From Bacillota bacterium (GTDB lineage Bacteria; Bacillota; Clostridia; Acetivibrionales; DTU013), in contig JAFABI010000022.1 of assembly GCA_023426125.1 (NCBI GenBank), positions 1-64,000 on the forward strand: a DNA stretch of 64,000 bases, in the 5' to 3' direction. The position numbers were made by a program, and so were the translations under genes. The notes under the pieces were generated by a model, which had not been told where the DNA came from, searched no databases, and saw only the letters and a list, made by a program, of their open reading frames with translations. Shown here in pieces: positions 35,038-44,022 of the stretch (positions within the stretch are counted from its first letter, which is position 1; the number at the start of each line of letters is the position of its first letter).

Positions 35038-35394
35038 ATGAAAATCGCAGTCGCAAGTGAAGGTAAAACGGTAACGGAGCATTTCGGCCATTGTGAGGGT
35101 TTTGCAATCTTTGAAGCCGAAAACAATCAGATCACAGGGAAGGAGTTTATCCCGAATCCCGGACACAGGCCCGGATTCTTACCGGTCTTCCTGCATGACA
35201 AAGGAGTCAATGTCATTATTTCCGGTGGTATGGGTGGTGGTGCAATTGATATTTTCAATGAAAAAGGCATTGAAGTTATCACTGGAGCATCAGGAGAAGC
35301 TGAAACAGCTGTAGACAATTATTTGCATGGTAAACTGAAATCAACGGGTACTGTTTGCCATGAGCACCGGCATGCCGATGAATGTGGAGAGTAA
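35038..35394 (+). CDS. NifX/NifB-type dinitrogenase cofactor-binding domain protein
   Basis: A 118-residue stand-alone NifX-like domain (KIAVASEGKTVTEHFGHCEG; FLPVFLHDKGVNVIISGGMG; GGAIDIFNEKGIEVITGASG), with a His-rich tail CHEHRHADECGE that may bind metal. Nitrogenase genes are not seen here, and such proteins are common in non-diazotrophic anaerobes as FeS or Mo cluster carriers. ATG 35038 follows GGAGAG; an in-frame TTG two codons earlier overlaps it. Last gene before a strong terminator. Confidence 0.9.
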   Translation: MKIAVASEGKTVTEHFGHCEGFAIFEAENNQITGKEFIPNPGHRPGFLPVFLHDKGVNVIISGGMGGGAIDIFNEKGIEVITGASGEAETAVDNYLHGKLKSTGTVCHEHRHADECGE

Positions 35395-35491
35395 AGTAAT
35401 AATTTTTATTGCCATAATGTTCAAAGATTGGCAAGAAAGATAAATCACAGAATAAAAAAGCGATATACGATCATCCAGGTCAATGACCCGG

Positions 35492-35539
35492 AGCAGATGG
35501 CCCGGATCCGATAAAGGTTTAGCAGGCCATCTGCTTTTT
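35492..35539 (+). terminator. Rho-independent terminator of the FeS-ATPase operon
   Basis: AGCAGATGGCC pairs exactly with GGCCATCTGCT and is followed by TTTTT. The loop is about 22 bases. Confidence 0.85.
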
Positions 35540-35573
35540 GATTTACAGTGAAACGAGTAAAGCCCATTGAGGC

Positions 35574-36497
35574 TCAGTCATAGGTACCGACTACTTCTTT
35601 AACAGCCCGGAAGCTTATATAATCCTGGGCGCCGGTTTTGTTTCTGTCAAACACGCCGCCGTTGTAAACAATCATGTAAGCCTGACGGTCATCCTTCTTT
35701 GATGTTTCCGACGTCCAATAATAGATCACTTTTGAGTGGACATCCCATAAAGGGGTTTCCTTGTCTGGCGCCGTTCTATAAACTGCGGATGCTTTTTCCC
35801 GGTTCCAGACGCCACCGGAATTTTTCCCGTGGAGCATCATGGAACGCACGGCTTCCTCCGCAGTGGGCAATCGCCATATATTTTGTGCTTCGTTCATCAG
35901 GATGGTGCCATCTTCGGACAAATAGCCGCATATGCGCTGCGCTTCTTCCCAGGATGTCCCGGTATCAGGCCATCCCGGTCCTCTGGGCGCCCAGGCAAGA
36001 GTTATGCCGTTTCCTTCCACGATACGCATGCCGAAATCTCCATCATTCTGCCGGTGGGATACCTTAATGCCCTGGTGTATTGAGATAACCAGTATGATTG
36101 TCAGCGGAACGGCGACGACCAAACGACAGGCCCATTTTTTTGGCGTGGGTTCACCGAAAAAATACAGCAGTGCCAGGATAATAAACGGGAGGAGGATAAA
36201 CAATCCTAACATACTGAAAACAGCCCCGGAAAAAAACCACATGCATGCTACTCCCGCCAATATGTATAAAATCAGACCGGCTTTTTTCCAGCGGATGGAA
36301 AATAAGGCCAGAAACATAAAAACAATAGCAAAAATCAGGTATTGAAGCACAAACATGAGCAGATTTTCCAACAGGGAATCTGAGTACCAGCCCTCGTGAA
36401 AATTCTCGAAAGCTCCCCAGTATGCCCAGAAACCTGAAATCAATAGGGTTATGGCTACGCCTGCCCAGCCGGCAAGCCGTTTCTTTTTCTCATTCAA
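35574..36497 (-). CDS. Membrane protein with Lcl/DUF1566-like C-terminal domain
   Basis: About 307 residues. Five hydrophobic segments fill the first ~140 residues; the rest is soluble and probably outside (RIVEGNGITLAWAPRGPGWP, TSWEEAQRICGYLSEDG, NIWRLPTAEEAVRSMM, YYWTSETS, ISFRAVKE). The W-rich LPTxEE and YWTSE motifs are those of the Lcl/DUF1566 and formylglycine-type lectin-like domains. Role unknown. TTG 36497 has GGGAGG eight bases upstream; an in-frame GTG three codons earlier overlaps it. It stands alone, convergent with the FeS-ATPase operon. Confidence 0.72.
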   Translation of the reverse strand: MNEKKKRLAGWAGVAITLLISGFWAYWGAFENFHEGWYSDSLLENLLMFVLQYLIFAIVFMFLALFSIRWKKAGLILYILAGVACMWFFSGAVFSMLGLFILLPFIILALLYFFGEPTPKKWACRLVVAVPLTIILVISIHQGIKVSHRQNDGDFGMRIVEGNGITLAWAPRGPGWPDTGTSWEEAQRICGYLSEDGTILMNEAQNIWRLPTAEEAVRSMMLHGKNSGGVWNREKASAVYRTAPDKETPLWDVHSKVIYYWTSETSKKDDRQAYMIVYNGGVFDRNKTGAQDYISFRAVKEVVGTYD

Positions 36498-36803
36498 AAA
36501 GACCACCTCCCTGCTCTCAAAGTTGACCTTTGCATCAATAGTCTACCATTTTCCATGATTTTTTACAATGAGACTGAGCAGCCCACGAGGCCACCTCCTG
36601 TCTTATAGATAGATGATAACATACAAAACAGCAAAAGGCTAAAAACCACAGATAAAAAAGTTAAACGTTTAGATCTATTTCAAAGCCCTTTTCGGCATAT
36701 TTATTGCTTTCGCATCCGGCCTGCAATATAATGAGACTGTAAAATCCTTGACAGGGCGTGATTAATGGTATGACGGCATATTTGGCACAGGGCATCTTTA
36801 TAG

Positions 36804-36917
36804 GCAACGCAGGGATGCGGGCAGTATGCCATCAATGAACTGGAAAAGCTTATTTCCATATTGAAAAATGAAGATATGGAATTCGTCTGCGCAAAGGATT
36901 TGACGATGAAACGATGA
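36804..36917 (+). pseudogene. Relic of a protein C-terminus, perhaps a polysaccharide deacetylase
   Basis: A 37-codon open stretch after an in-frame TAG reads INELEKLISILKNEDMEFVC then AKDL before a stop. The pattern of an amphipathic helix followed by EFV.A.DL resembles the end of polysaccharide deacetylase-like enzymes. No start or ribosome site is visible, so it looks like the tail of a lost gene. Confidence 0.3.
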
Positions 36918-36919
36918 TA

Positions 36920-37015
36920 TTGAACAACGTCAGCAGTCCCCCACCTCAAGGTGGCAGGTTTCCGATTGAAAAAGCTGTCAGTGGTGAGAAACAATCTTCC
37001 ACCGACGTTGTTCAA
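36920..37015. repeat. Segment bounded by 12-bp inverted repeats
   Basis: TTGAACAACGTC (36920-36931) and GACGTTGTTCAA (37004-37015) are exact complements. Inside lies a second stem, CCACCT/AGGTGG, and just outside a third (GCAGGTA..GCCTGC near 37038). It could be a structured RNA or the end of an IS200/IS605-like element; neither is proven. Confidence 0.5.
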
Positions 37016-37115
37016 ACGCCACGTGAAAGCGGGGCGCGCAGGTATAGCCTGCGTGAGCTTATATCGGATTCATTCCGTATAAGCGCTAAACTAAATTTGA
37101 AAGCAGGTGCAGCCA

Positions 37116-39242
37116 ATGAAGGAAACGAATTATGAGTTCAGAAAGCGGTTGATGGAGATACATAAGCATGGCAGGAGAGATTATGGCGTGAGCCCTTCGC
37201 AGGATGAAGTTCTTATAGGGGACGATTGGACAATTGTTGTCAGCGACAGGGCGGGCCGGGTAATTTTTAATGCAGCCAGGGATTTGCAGGACTATCTCCT
37301 TGAATCCATGGGAGTATCCGTCCGTCTTAAAAAGTCATGCTGTATTGAAAAGGAAGCTTCTCAGGGTATCTGCAAGCTGATATTGGCGGTAAAGGAGGAC
37401 CTGAAGGATGCGGGTAAGGATCTGGATACGCCCCGCAGCTATAGGGTTATTTCCGGCAGTGACAGCATAACGGTATGCGGTTTTGAAGAAAAAGGCGCCG
37501 CCCAGGGGTGTTACTACCTGGAGGATATTATGAACCTGAAATTGGCGCCAATTGTTAAAAAGGAAGATAGTACAAGAAGACCTGTGTTTTCACCCAGAAT
37601 GGTTCATTCCGGTTATGGGCTCGACATGTATCCCGATTCCCATCTCAGCGCGATAGCTCACTCAGGGATGGATTCGATTCTTGTATTTGCAAAAGACACG
37701 GACATCACGCCCCACGGGTATCTGGACTTTAATGAACTGATTTACAGGGCTGAAGGGTATGGCCTTGACGTATATGCATACAGTTACTTGAAAAGCGCCA
37801 TGCATCCCGATGATCCCGGTGCAGAACAATACTACGACAATACTTACGGGAAGCTTTTCAGGAAGTGTCCGGCTCTGAAGGGTGTAGTCATGGTTGGCGA
37901 ATCAGTGGAATTTCCGAGCAAAGACCCGAGGACCTCGGGAAAATTCTATTATGAGAACACGGAAGACGGCTTACCGACGGGAAAGCCCAGCCCGGGATGG
38001 TGGCCGTGCAATGATTATCCCCAATGGCTTGGGATGATCAAGAAGGTTACGAGAAGGTATAAGCCGGATGCCGATATCGTTTTTTGGACGTATAACTGGG
38101 GTTATGCGGACAGGGAGTCCAGACTTGAGCTGCTGAAAAAAATTCCCACAGATATATCGCTGCTGGTCACCTTTGAAATGTTTGAAAAGACCCGTACGGA
38201 AAATATTACGAGTACCTGTGTCGATTATACGCTCAGCTTTGAAGGGCCGGGAGAATATTTTATCAGTGAAGCGGAAATGGCGCATGAAAGAGGTATCAGG
38301 CTTTATACCATGAGCAATACGGGAGGCCTCACGTGGGATATCGGAGTAATTCCATATCAGCCTATGCCCTACCAATGGATAAGACGCCATGAGGCACTGC
38401 ACTCGGCACATGAAAAATGGGGCCTAAGCGGCTTGATGGAGTCCCATCATTATGGCTGGTGGCCTTCTTTTATAAGTGAAATTGCCAAGTGGTCCTATTG
38501 GTCGCCTTCACCTTCCGGCGAGGAGATTTGCAGAAGGATTGCCGCAAGGGATTATGGCGAGACAAATGTGGAAATGGTTTTAGAGGCGTGGCAGAAATGG
38601 AGCGAAGGCATAAGATATTGCCTGCCGTCGAATGAAGATCAGTACGGGCCATCCAGGATAGGTCCGTCTTACCCGCTGGTCTTCCGCAGCAGCGTTAAGA
38701 TTCCGGAAGTACCCTATGCAATGTTTGGTGGAAACACGATATGTAATGTCAATTATGATAATCAAGACGCATATAGGAGCTCGCTGTTTCAATACAGGCT
38801 GCCTGTGGAGATGAAAAGCTATCAAAAAATGGAAGAGTGTTTTGTTTATGGAGTTGAATGCCTTGAAAAAGTTTACGGAACGCTTCCCGAAGCTAAAAGG
38901 CAAGATGCGTTCTATCTCCTTAACATGGGGAGGTTTATCGTAAACTGCATCAGGACAACAATCCATGTGAAAAAATGGGTAAGCCTCAAAATGAAACTGT
39001 TTGCCGAGACGGATAAAAATAAAATTGTCGATCTTGTTAACAGCTTGATAGCGCTTGGCAAAGCGGAAATAAAAAATGCTGAAGAAACAATACCACTGGT
39101 GGAAGCGGATTCAAGGCTGGGCTGGGAACCAAGCATGGAGTATATGACAGATGCGTGCCACCTCCGATGGAAGATAAGGCAGGTCAGGGGTGTGCTTGAA
39201 GCAGAGCTTCCGGAGTATCTTTCCGCACTCAAGTACCAGTAA
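37116..39242 (+). CDS. GH20/GH67-like glycoside hydrolase, activity unknown
   Basis: A 708-residue protein. Residues ~25-150 resemble the non-catalytic N-terminal domain shared by GH20, GH67 and GH84 enzymes (VVSDRAGRVIFNAARDLQDY; VISGSDSITVCGFEEKGAAQ). A barrel-like region follows (FSPRMVHSGYGLDMYP; GLDVYAYSYLKSAMHPDDPG; GVVMVGESVEFPS; DIVFWTYNWGYADRES), then a long helical C-terminus. I cannot assign catalytic residues with confidence; the GESVEF stretch is a candidate. ATG 37116 lies after GCAGG; a GTG at 37107 is possible. First gene before a GH78 rhamnosidase, so it probably acts on the same plant or bacterial glycan. Confidence 0.7.
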   Translation: MKETNYEFRKRLMEIHKHGRRDYGVSPSQDEVLIGDDWTIVVSDRAGRVIFNAARDLQDYLLESMGVSVRLKKSCCIEKEASQGICKLILAVKEDLKDAGKDLDTPRSYRVISGSDSITVCGFEEKGAAQGCYYLEDIMNLKLAPIVKKEDSTRRPVFSPRMVHSGYGLDMYPDSHLSAIAHSGMDSILVFAKDTDITPHGYLDFNELIYRAEGYGLDVYAYSYLKSAMHPDDPGAEQYYDNTYGKLFRKCPALKGVVMVGESVEFPSKDPRTSGKFYYENTEDGLPTGKPSPGWWPCNDYPQWLGMIKKVTRRYKPDADIVFWTYNWGYADRESRLELLKKIPTDISLLVTFEMFEKTRTENITSTCVDYTLSFEGPGEYFISEAEMAHERGIRLYTMSNTGGLTWDIGVIPYQPMPYQWIRRHEALHSAHEKWGLSGLMESHHYGWWPSFISEIAKWSYWSPSPSGEEICRRIAARDYGETNVEMVLEAWQKWSEGIRYCLPSNEDQYGPSRIGPSYPLVFRSSVKIPEVPYAMFGGNTICNVNYDNQDAYRSSLFQYRLPVEMKSYQKMEECFVYGVECLEKVYGTLPEAKRQDAFYLLNMGRFIVNCIRTTIHVKKWVSLKMKLFAETDKNKIVDLVNSLIALGKAEIKNAEETIPLVEADSRLGWEPSMEYMTDACHLRWKIRQVRGVLEAELPEYLSALKYQ

Positions 39243-39297
39243 TGCGACTGAATAGATAATTTAATATGTTGTGCTAGTTGATGTAACCTGCTCTGTT

Positions 39298-39334
39298 TGT
39301 CATTGCGAGGAAGTATAGCGACCACGGCAAGCTC
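39298..39334 (+). repeat. Fragment of a widespread CATTGCGAGGA-type intergenic repeat
   Basis: TGTCATTGCGAGGAAG followed by AGCGACCACGGCAA resembles the short repeat starting TGTCATTGCGAGGAG that is scattered between genes in many bacterial genomes. Only one diverged copy is seen in this window. Confidence 0.4.
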
Positions 39335-39473
39335 AAATTGATTTTAAGCAATGCTTCTGAATCAGGTAAAGAAAAAGAAACAATCCCCCTTTAAAAAAAC
39401 ACCATATGCCCTTTCATCCAAATTTTAATCGTATATAATAAATCTCAAATCGATGAGAGGAGGTTTATGTTCT

Positions 39474-41717
39474 ATGAGTAAAACGAAGGGTACCCTGGAA
39501 AATGAATGGCGGGCAAAATGGATAACGCACCCGTATAAAGACTTTGGCGATTCACGGAATATGCCTGCGCCCTATTTTAGAAAATCCTTCCAAGCAGGGC
39601 AAAAAGTAAAAAGTGCAAAGGTCAGGATTTGCGGGCTGGGATATTTTGAGCTGTACCTGAACGGGAAGAAAGTCGGGGATGAAGTATTGAATCCGCCTTT
39701 TACGAAGTATGACGCTACGGTTCTATACTGCACATATGATGTGACGGCCATGCTGAAAACCGGAGAGAATGTATTGGGCGTAATCCTTGGAAACGGTATG
39801 TACAATATGTATACCGGGAAGACATGGAATCACGATACGTCACCCTGGCGGCATCATCCCAAGCTGCTTTTAAAGGCCGAATTCGAAATGGATGATGGAA
39901 CTTCGGACGCCATCGCAAGCGACGATACATGGAAAACTGCTACAGGCCCCATAATAAGCGATAATTTGTATGAAGGCGAGATATATGACGCACGGCTGGA
40001 AATCCCTGACTGGTGCAAGCCCGGCTTTGATGACACTGCCTGGGCAAAGCCCGTCGTTTGCAGGGGACCGGGCGGTGTTTTAAAGCATATGGACATGGAG
40101 CCCTGCAGAGTCGTTGGTACTGTTGAGCCGTACTTCTTCAACGAGATAGAGCCCGGAGTCTGGCTGTGCGATTTGGGAAAAAATATTTCAGGATGGGTAA
40201 GGCTCAAAGTGAAGGGCAGGGAAGGTACACAGGTTACCCTCAGGTTTGCTGAAAAGCTTGCTGAAAATGGCGATCTTGATCCGTCCAACATCAATGTTTT
40301 TACAGACAAGGATAAATTCCAGACAGATGTCTATATAATGAAAGGTGACGCTGAAGAAACCTGGGAGCCCAGGTTCGTGTATCACGGTTTTCAGTATGTC
40401 CGGATTGAAGGTTTTCCCGGGACACCTGATAAAAACAGCATCACAGGCTGCATCGTCAATACGGACCTGAAGAAACGCGGAAGCTTCCAATGCTCAAACG
40501 ACCTCCTGAACAGGATTCAATCGGCAGCACTGGCATCGACCCTCGGAAATTACCACGGCATGCCGACGGACTGTCCGCACAGGGAGAAAAACGGCTGGAC
40601 GGGCGACGCGCTCATCTCGGCGGAGCAGGTACTGCTGAATCTGGACCCGCTTAAGGCCTATAAAAAATGGATGAGGGATTTTATGGACTGCCAGCGGCCC
40701 AACGGACAATTGCCGGGGATCGTACCCACCGGAGGCTGGGGCTTCAACTGGGGCAGCGGACCTGCCTGGGACAGCGCATTTATCCTTATCCCATGGTATA
40801 TGTACCTGTATGACGGCGATACTTCCATATTGCCGGAAATATATGATGCCGCCGTCAGGTATGTGGATTTTATGACCTCCATGTCCAGCGATTTCCTTGT
40901 GGATTTCGGACTGGGGGACTGGTGCCCGCCTCAAGGAGTTGATAATTACAAATGCCCGTCAGTGGTTACGGATACGGCCTTTTACTATATCGATGCACTG
41001 ACGCTGTCACGTTTTGCCGGAATCCTCGGACACAAGAGTGACAGGAAGAAGTATGAACAGCTGGCTGAAAAAATACGCAAGGCATTCAATGCGAAATTTG
41101 TGAATTCCAAAACGGGAGAGGTAACCGGCAATTGCCAGACCTCCTACTCCTGTGCCCTGTACTATGGCCTGGTTGAAGGCGAAGTAAAAAATAAAATCGC
41201 CGGAAATCTGGTCAAAGAGGTGGAAAGGTGCGACAGGCATATTGATTGCGGAATCCTGGGGACAAAATATACAATGCAGGTGCTGAACGATATCGGCCGT
41301 CCCGATCTTGCATACGCGATCGCTACACAGACTACTTTCCCGGGATGGGGGAACTGGATAGAGCTCGGCGCGACTACCCTCTGGGAGACGTGGGGTGGAA
41401 ACAATTCCAGGAATCATCACATGTTCAGCGACATCAGTGCCTGGTTTTACCGCTGCCTGGCCGGAATCAATCCGGATCCGGAAGACCCGGGCTTCAGGCA
41501 TATTATTTTAAAACCCGCTCCCGTAGAAGGGCTGGAATGGGTCAAATGCAGCCATGAATGCTCCTTTGGCCTTATTGAGTGCAACTGGGGGATTGAAGAC
41601 GGCAAGCTGCGGATCGACGCCATTATTCCGGAAGGCTGCAGGGCAACGCTGCATTTGCCGGAAAAATACCTGGACTGTGCCGTAGTTAATGCAAAGGGAG
41701 ATCTGTCCATCATGTGA
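39474..41717 (+). CDS. Alpha-L-rhamnosidase, glycoside hydrolase family 78
   Basis: A 747-residue intracellular GH78 enzyme. Order: N-terminal jelly-roll (AKVRICGLGYFELYLNGKKV GDEV), second beta domain (LCDLGKNISGWVRLKVKGRE), (alpha/alpha)6 barrel, and a C-terminal beta domain. The family signature MPTDCPHREKNGWTGDA contains Asp366 and Glu371, and the second acidic motif lies in ELGATTLWETWGG. It would release terminal L-rhamnose from imported oligosaccharides. ATG 39474 follows GAGGAGG; the ATG at 39453 is upstream of that site. The LplBCA-type transporter and a two-component system follow. Confidence 0.93.
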   Translation: MSKTKGTLENEWRAKWITHPYKDFGDSRNMPAPYFRKSFQAGQKVKSAKVRICGLGYFELYLNGKKVGDEVLNPPFTKYDATVLYCTYDVTAMLKTGENVLGVILGNGMYNMYTGKTWNHDTSPWRHHPKLLLKAEFEMDDGTSDAIASDDTWKTATGPIISDNLYEGEIYDARLEIPDWCKPGFDDTAWAKPVVCRGPGGVLKHMDMEPCRVVGTVEPYFFNEIEPGVWLCDLGKNISGWVRLKVKGREGTQVTLRFAEKLAENGDLDPSNINVFTDKDKFQTDVYIMKGDAEETWEPRFVYHGFQYVRIEGFPGTPDKNSITGCIVNTDLKKRGSFQCSNDLLNRIQSAALASTLGNYHGMPTDCPHREKNGWTGDALISAEQVLLNLDPLKAYKKWMRDFMDCQRPNGQLPGIVPTGGWGFNWGSGPAWDSAFILIPWYMYLYDGDTSILPEIYDAAVRYVDFMTSMSSDFLVDFGLGDWCPPQGVDNYKCPSVVTDTAFYYIDALTLSRFAGILGHKSDRKKYEQLAEKIRKAFNAKFVNSKTGEVTGNCQTSYSCALYYGLVEGEVKNKIAGNLVKEVERCDRHIDCGILGTKYTMQVLNDIGRPDLAYAIATQTTFPGWGNWIELGATTLWETWGGNNSRNHHMFSDISAWFYRCLAGINPDPEDPGFRHIILKPAPVEGLEWVKCSHECSFGLIECNWGIEDGKLRIDAIIPEGCRATLHLPEKYLDCAVVNAKGDLSIM

Positions 41718-42046
41718 TGCAGGATTCGTTTTACCGGTGCCTGATCCGGTGCTGTGAAAATTGTATAGAAAACGTATTGTGTACGGACGCGCGCATTGCG
41801 CGTCCGTATGAATGCAATCCAGGTCAGATGAAAATATTACTTGCATGCATATGGAAAATTCTCAGGTGGTTATGGAATATTGTTTGATTTCCTCCTTTTC
41901 CCTTCTTACGAATCCTGAATAATTCTGATAGTATTAAAAAAACATATACTATTTTGCTATAGCCCTTCGGTGAGAATTGCTATAAAATATCTACATAGAC
42001 GCTTTCATAAAAATACGGAATACCGGAGAAGGGGTGCATTTATCGG
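41718..42046. other. Intergenic region before the third transporter
   Basis: About 330 bases. It holds a GC-rich hairpin (41782-41809), an AT-rich inverted repeat ATAGTAT/ATACTAT near 41929-41951 and the leader of the permease operon. No gene is seen. Confidence 0.5.
41782..41809. terminator. GC-rich hairpin downstream of the rhamnosidase gene
   Basis: TACGGACGCGC pairs with GCGCGTCCGTA around a GCATT loop. There is no T-run. The core GGACGCGC..ATTGCGC resembles the middle of repeat copy B at 28795, so it may be a third, shortened copy that also acts as an mRNA 3' end. Confidence 0.5.
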
Positions 42047-43009
42047 ATGAGCAGTGATGCAATTCCAGAAAAGACAGGCCGTTCATTGAGATACACTAAA
42101 TCATTATGGAAACAAATATTAAAATACAGATATTTTTATCTCATGTTCCTACCGGCTTTCATCATGTATATTTTGTTTACCTATATCCCTATCTATGGCA
42201 TACAGCTGGCATTTAAGGACCTGAATTTTGCAAAAGGGATTACAGGCAGTCCCTGGACTTCCATGCATGGCTTCAAGCATTTCCACGACTTGATGAGCAA
42301 TTCGGAATTTGTCAAGGCCTTCAGCAATACTCTTGTTATCAGCCTTCAGCGAATTGTGATCCAATTTCCGGTTCCCATCGTTTTAGCCCTGCTGATTAAT
42401 GAAATACGCGGGAAACGGTTCAGAAGGATCGTCCAGACCGTTTTCACCTTCCCTCACTTCCTTTCCTGGGTTGTTGTAACAGGGATATTCTTCAATTTGC
42501 TGAGCGATGCCGGCGTTTTAAACGAGATTATCGTTGCACTGGGCGGACAAAAGGTGCATCTCCTTACCCAGCCTTCAACCTTCAGGGCCTTGCTCTATGC
42601 GACAGATATATGGAAAGAGGCCGGATGGGGAACGATAATTTATCTTGCGGCAATATCAGGCATAAATTCTGAGCTGTATGAAGCTGCAATTGTTGACGGG
42701 GCAAAACGGTTCCAGCTTACACGGTATATTACCTGGCCTGCCATCGTGTCCGTCATTGGCGTCATGCTTGTCCTGGCATTGTCCAATATTATGAATGCAG
42801 GTTTCGATCAGATATTTAACATGTATAATGCCGCCGTCTATGATAAGGTGGACATTATCGACACATACATATACCGGCGTACTTTTGTGACCGGACTTGA
42901 TTTTGCATCGTCGACAGCGATAGGGTTGTTTAAGTCGGTCATCAACTTTATCATGCTGTATGCCGGAAACATTATTGTCAGGAAAGCTACCGGCAAGGGT
43001 ATATATTAA
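42047..43009 (+). CDS. Sugar ABC transporter permease, LplB/YteP type
   Basis: A 320-residue permease with the anchor YLMFLPAFIMYILFTYIPIY, EAA loop LYEAAIVDGAKRFQLTRYIT and the C-terminal AAVYDKVDIIDTYIYRRTF signature. First gene of the transporter that follows the GH78 gene; its probable ligand is a rhamnose-containing oligosaccharide. GGAGAAGGGG stands before the ATG. Confidence 0.92.
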   Translation: MSSDAIPEKTGRSLRYTKSLWKQILKYRYFYLMFLPAFIMYILFTYIPIYGIQLAFKDLNFAKGITGSPWTSMHGFKHFHDLMSNSEFVKAFSNTLVISLQRIVIQFPVPIVLALLINEIRGKRFRRIVQTVFTFPHFLSWVVVTGIFFNLLSDAGVLNEIIVALGGQKVHLLTQPSTFRALLYATDIWKEAGWGTIIYLAAISGINSELYEAAIVDGAKRFQLTRYITWPAIVSVIGVMLVLALSNIMNAGFDQIFNMYNAAVYDKVDIIDTYIYRRTFVTGLDFASSTAIGLFKSVINFIMLYAGNIIVRKATGKGIY

Positions 43010-43030
43010 TGAGAGGACAGGGAGATCACA

Positions 43031-43930
43031 TTGAATAATTCACATGGAAAGGCTGTCAGGAAAAATTTAAACGGTTTTGACAGATTCAACCACTTTTTAT
43101 TGATCGTGCTTGCGTTTATAACCATATTCCCGCTGTACTATGTCGTTCTTATTTCCTTTGCAGACTACGGTGCGGTACAAAAACAACTGATATACATATT
43201 TCCTACTTCTTTAAACCTGGAGGCATACAAGCTGATATTCGATGAGAAGATGTTCTTTAATGCCTTCCTTGTGTCGGTGTTCATAACGGTTGTGGGCACC
43301 GTTCTGAGCATGCTTTTGTCCACTGCGGCCTCCTATGCCTTGTCCAAAAAATTTATACCGGGCCAGAAAATAATGTTCACCCTGATCCTCATTCCCATGT
43401 TCTTCGGCGGCGGATTGATTCCCTACTATATGATGATCAAGAATCTGCATCTGATAGACAAAATATGGGTGATGATCCTGCCGGGTGCGGTCAATACGTT
43501 TTACCTCATCCTTTTGAAGAATTTTTTTGAGGAACTTCCCGCCAGCATCGAAGAGTCGGCGAAAATCGACGGCGCCAATGACCTGTACATCCTTTACCGG
43601 ATCGTCCTTCCCACATCCGCTCCGGTAATTGCGACAATATCGCTGTTCTACGCCGTAGACAGGTGGAATGATTATTACACAGCGCTTCTATTCATATCAA
43701 ACCGAAACCTTTATCCGCTTCAACTTCTTCTAAGAGAGGCGATCCTGAATGTCAACCAGATTATGGCAAGCAGTATCGGGGCGCAGATTGCGCAAAGCAA
43801 CAGGGCTCCGTATACGCAGGGGCTTCAAATGGCAATTATCGTCATTTCCACGATCCCCATTTTCTGTGTATATCCTTTCCTTCAAAAACACTTTACAAAA
43901 GGGATCATGCTGGGGGCAATAAAAGAATAA
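43031..43930 (+). CDS. Sugar ABC transporter permease, LplC/YtcP type
   Basis: A 299-residue permease with six membrane segments, EAA loop IEESAKIDGANDLYILYRIV and C-terminal KHFTKGIMLGAIKE. Starts with TTG after AGGGAG. Second subunit of the importer. Confidence 0.92.
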   Translation: MNNSHGKAVRKNLNGFDRFNHFLLIVLAFITIFPLYYVVLISFADYGAVQKQLIYIFPTSLNLEAYKLIFDEKMFFNAFLVSVFITVVGTVLSMLLSTAASYALSKKFIPGQKIMFTLILIPMFFGGGLIPYYMMIKNLHLIDKIWVMILPGAVNTFYLILLKNFFEELPASIEESAKIDGANDLYILYRIVLPTSAPVIATISLFYAVDRWNDYYTALLFISNRNLYPLQLLLREAILNVNQIMASSIGAQIAQSNRAPYTQGLQMAIIVISTIPIFCVYPFLQKHFTKGIMLGAIKE

Positions 43931-43936
43931 AAAAAT

Positions 43937-43962
43937 GTTGGAGGCGCGAGGGCTTCCTAACA
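43937..43962 (+). promoter_or_regulatory. Hairpin between permease and binding-protein genes
   Basis: GTTGGAGGC pairs imperfectly with GCTTCCTAAC, followed by AACATAGCTC and a second small stem (AAAGCAT/ATGCTTT). It resembles the element at 12752-12782 (GTTAGAGGCGG ... CTAACATAGTTC), so the two may be copies of one short repeat. Confidence 0.45.
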
Positions 43963-44022
43963 TAGCTCCGAAAGCATCCAATGCTTTTGGGGAAAATAAA
44001 AAATATAACAGGAGGTAAAGAC

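Larger units (their letters stand above)
36507..37115. other. Long intergenic region with gene remnant and bounded repeat
   Basis: About 600 bases upstream of the third sugar locus. It contains a short protein-coding relic (36804-36917) and a 96-bp segment bounded by complementary 12-mers (36920-37015), listed separately. No intact gene is seen. Confidence 0.5.

Noticed and set aside
31202..35394. Nitrogenase or nitrogen-fixation locus
   Set aside because: NifX-like domains and Nbp35/MinD ATPases are present, but no nifHDK, nifB or nifEN genes are seen.
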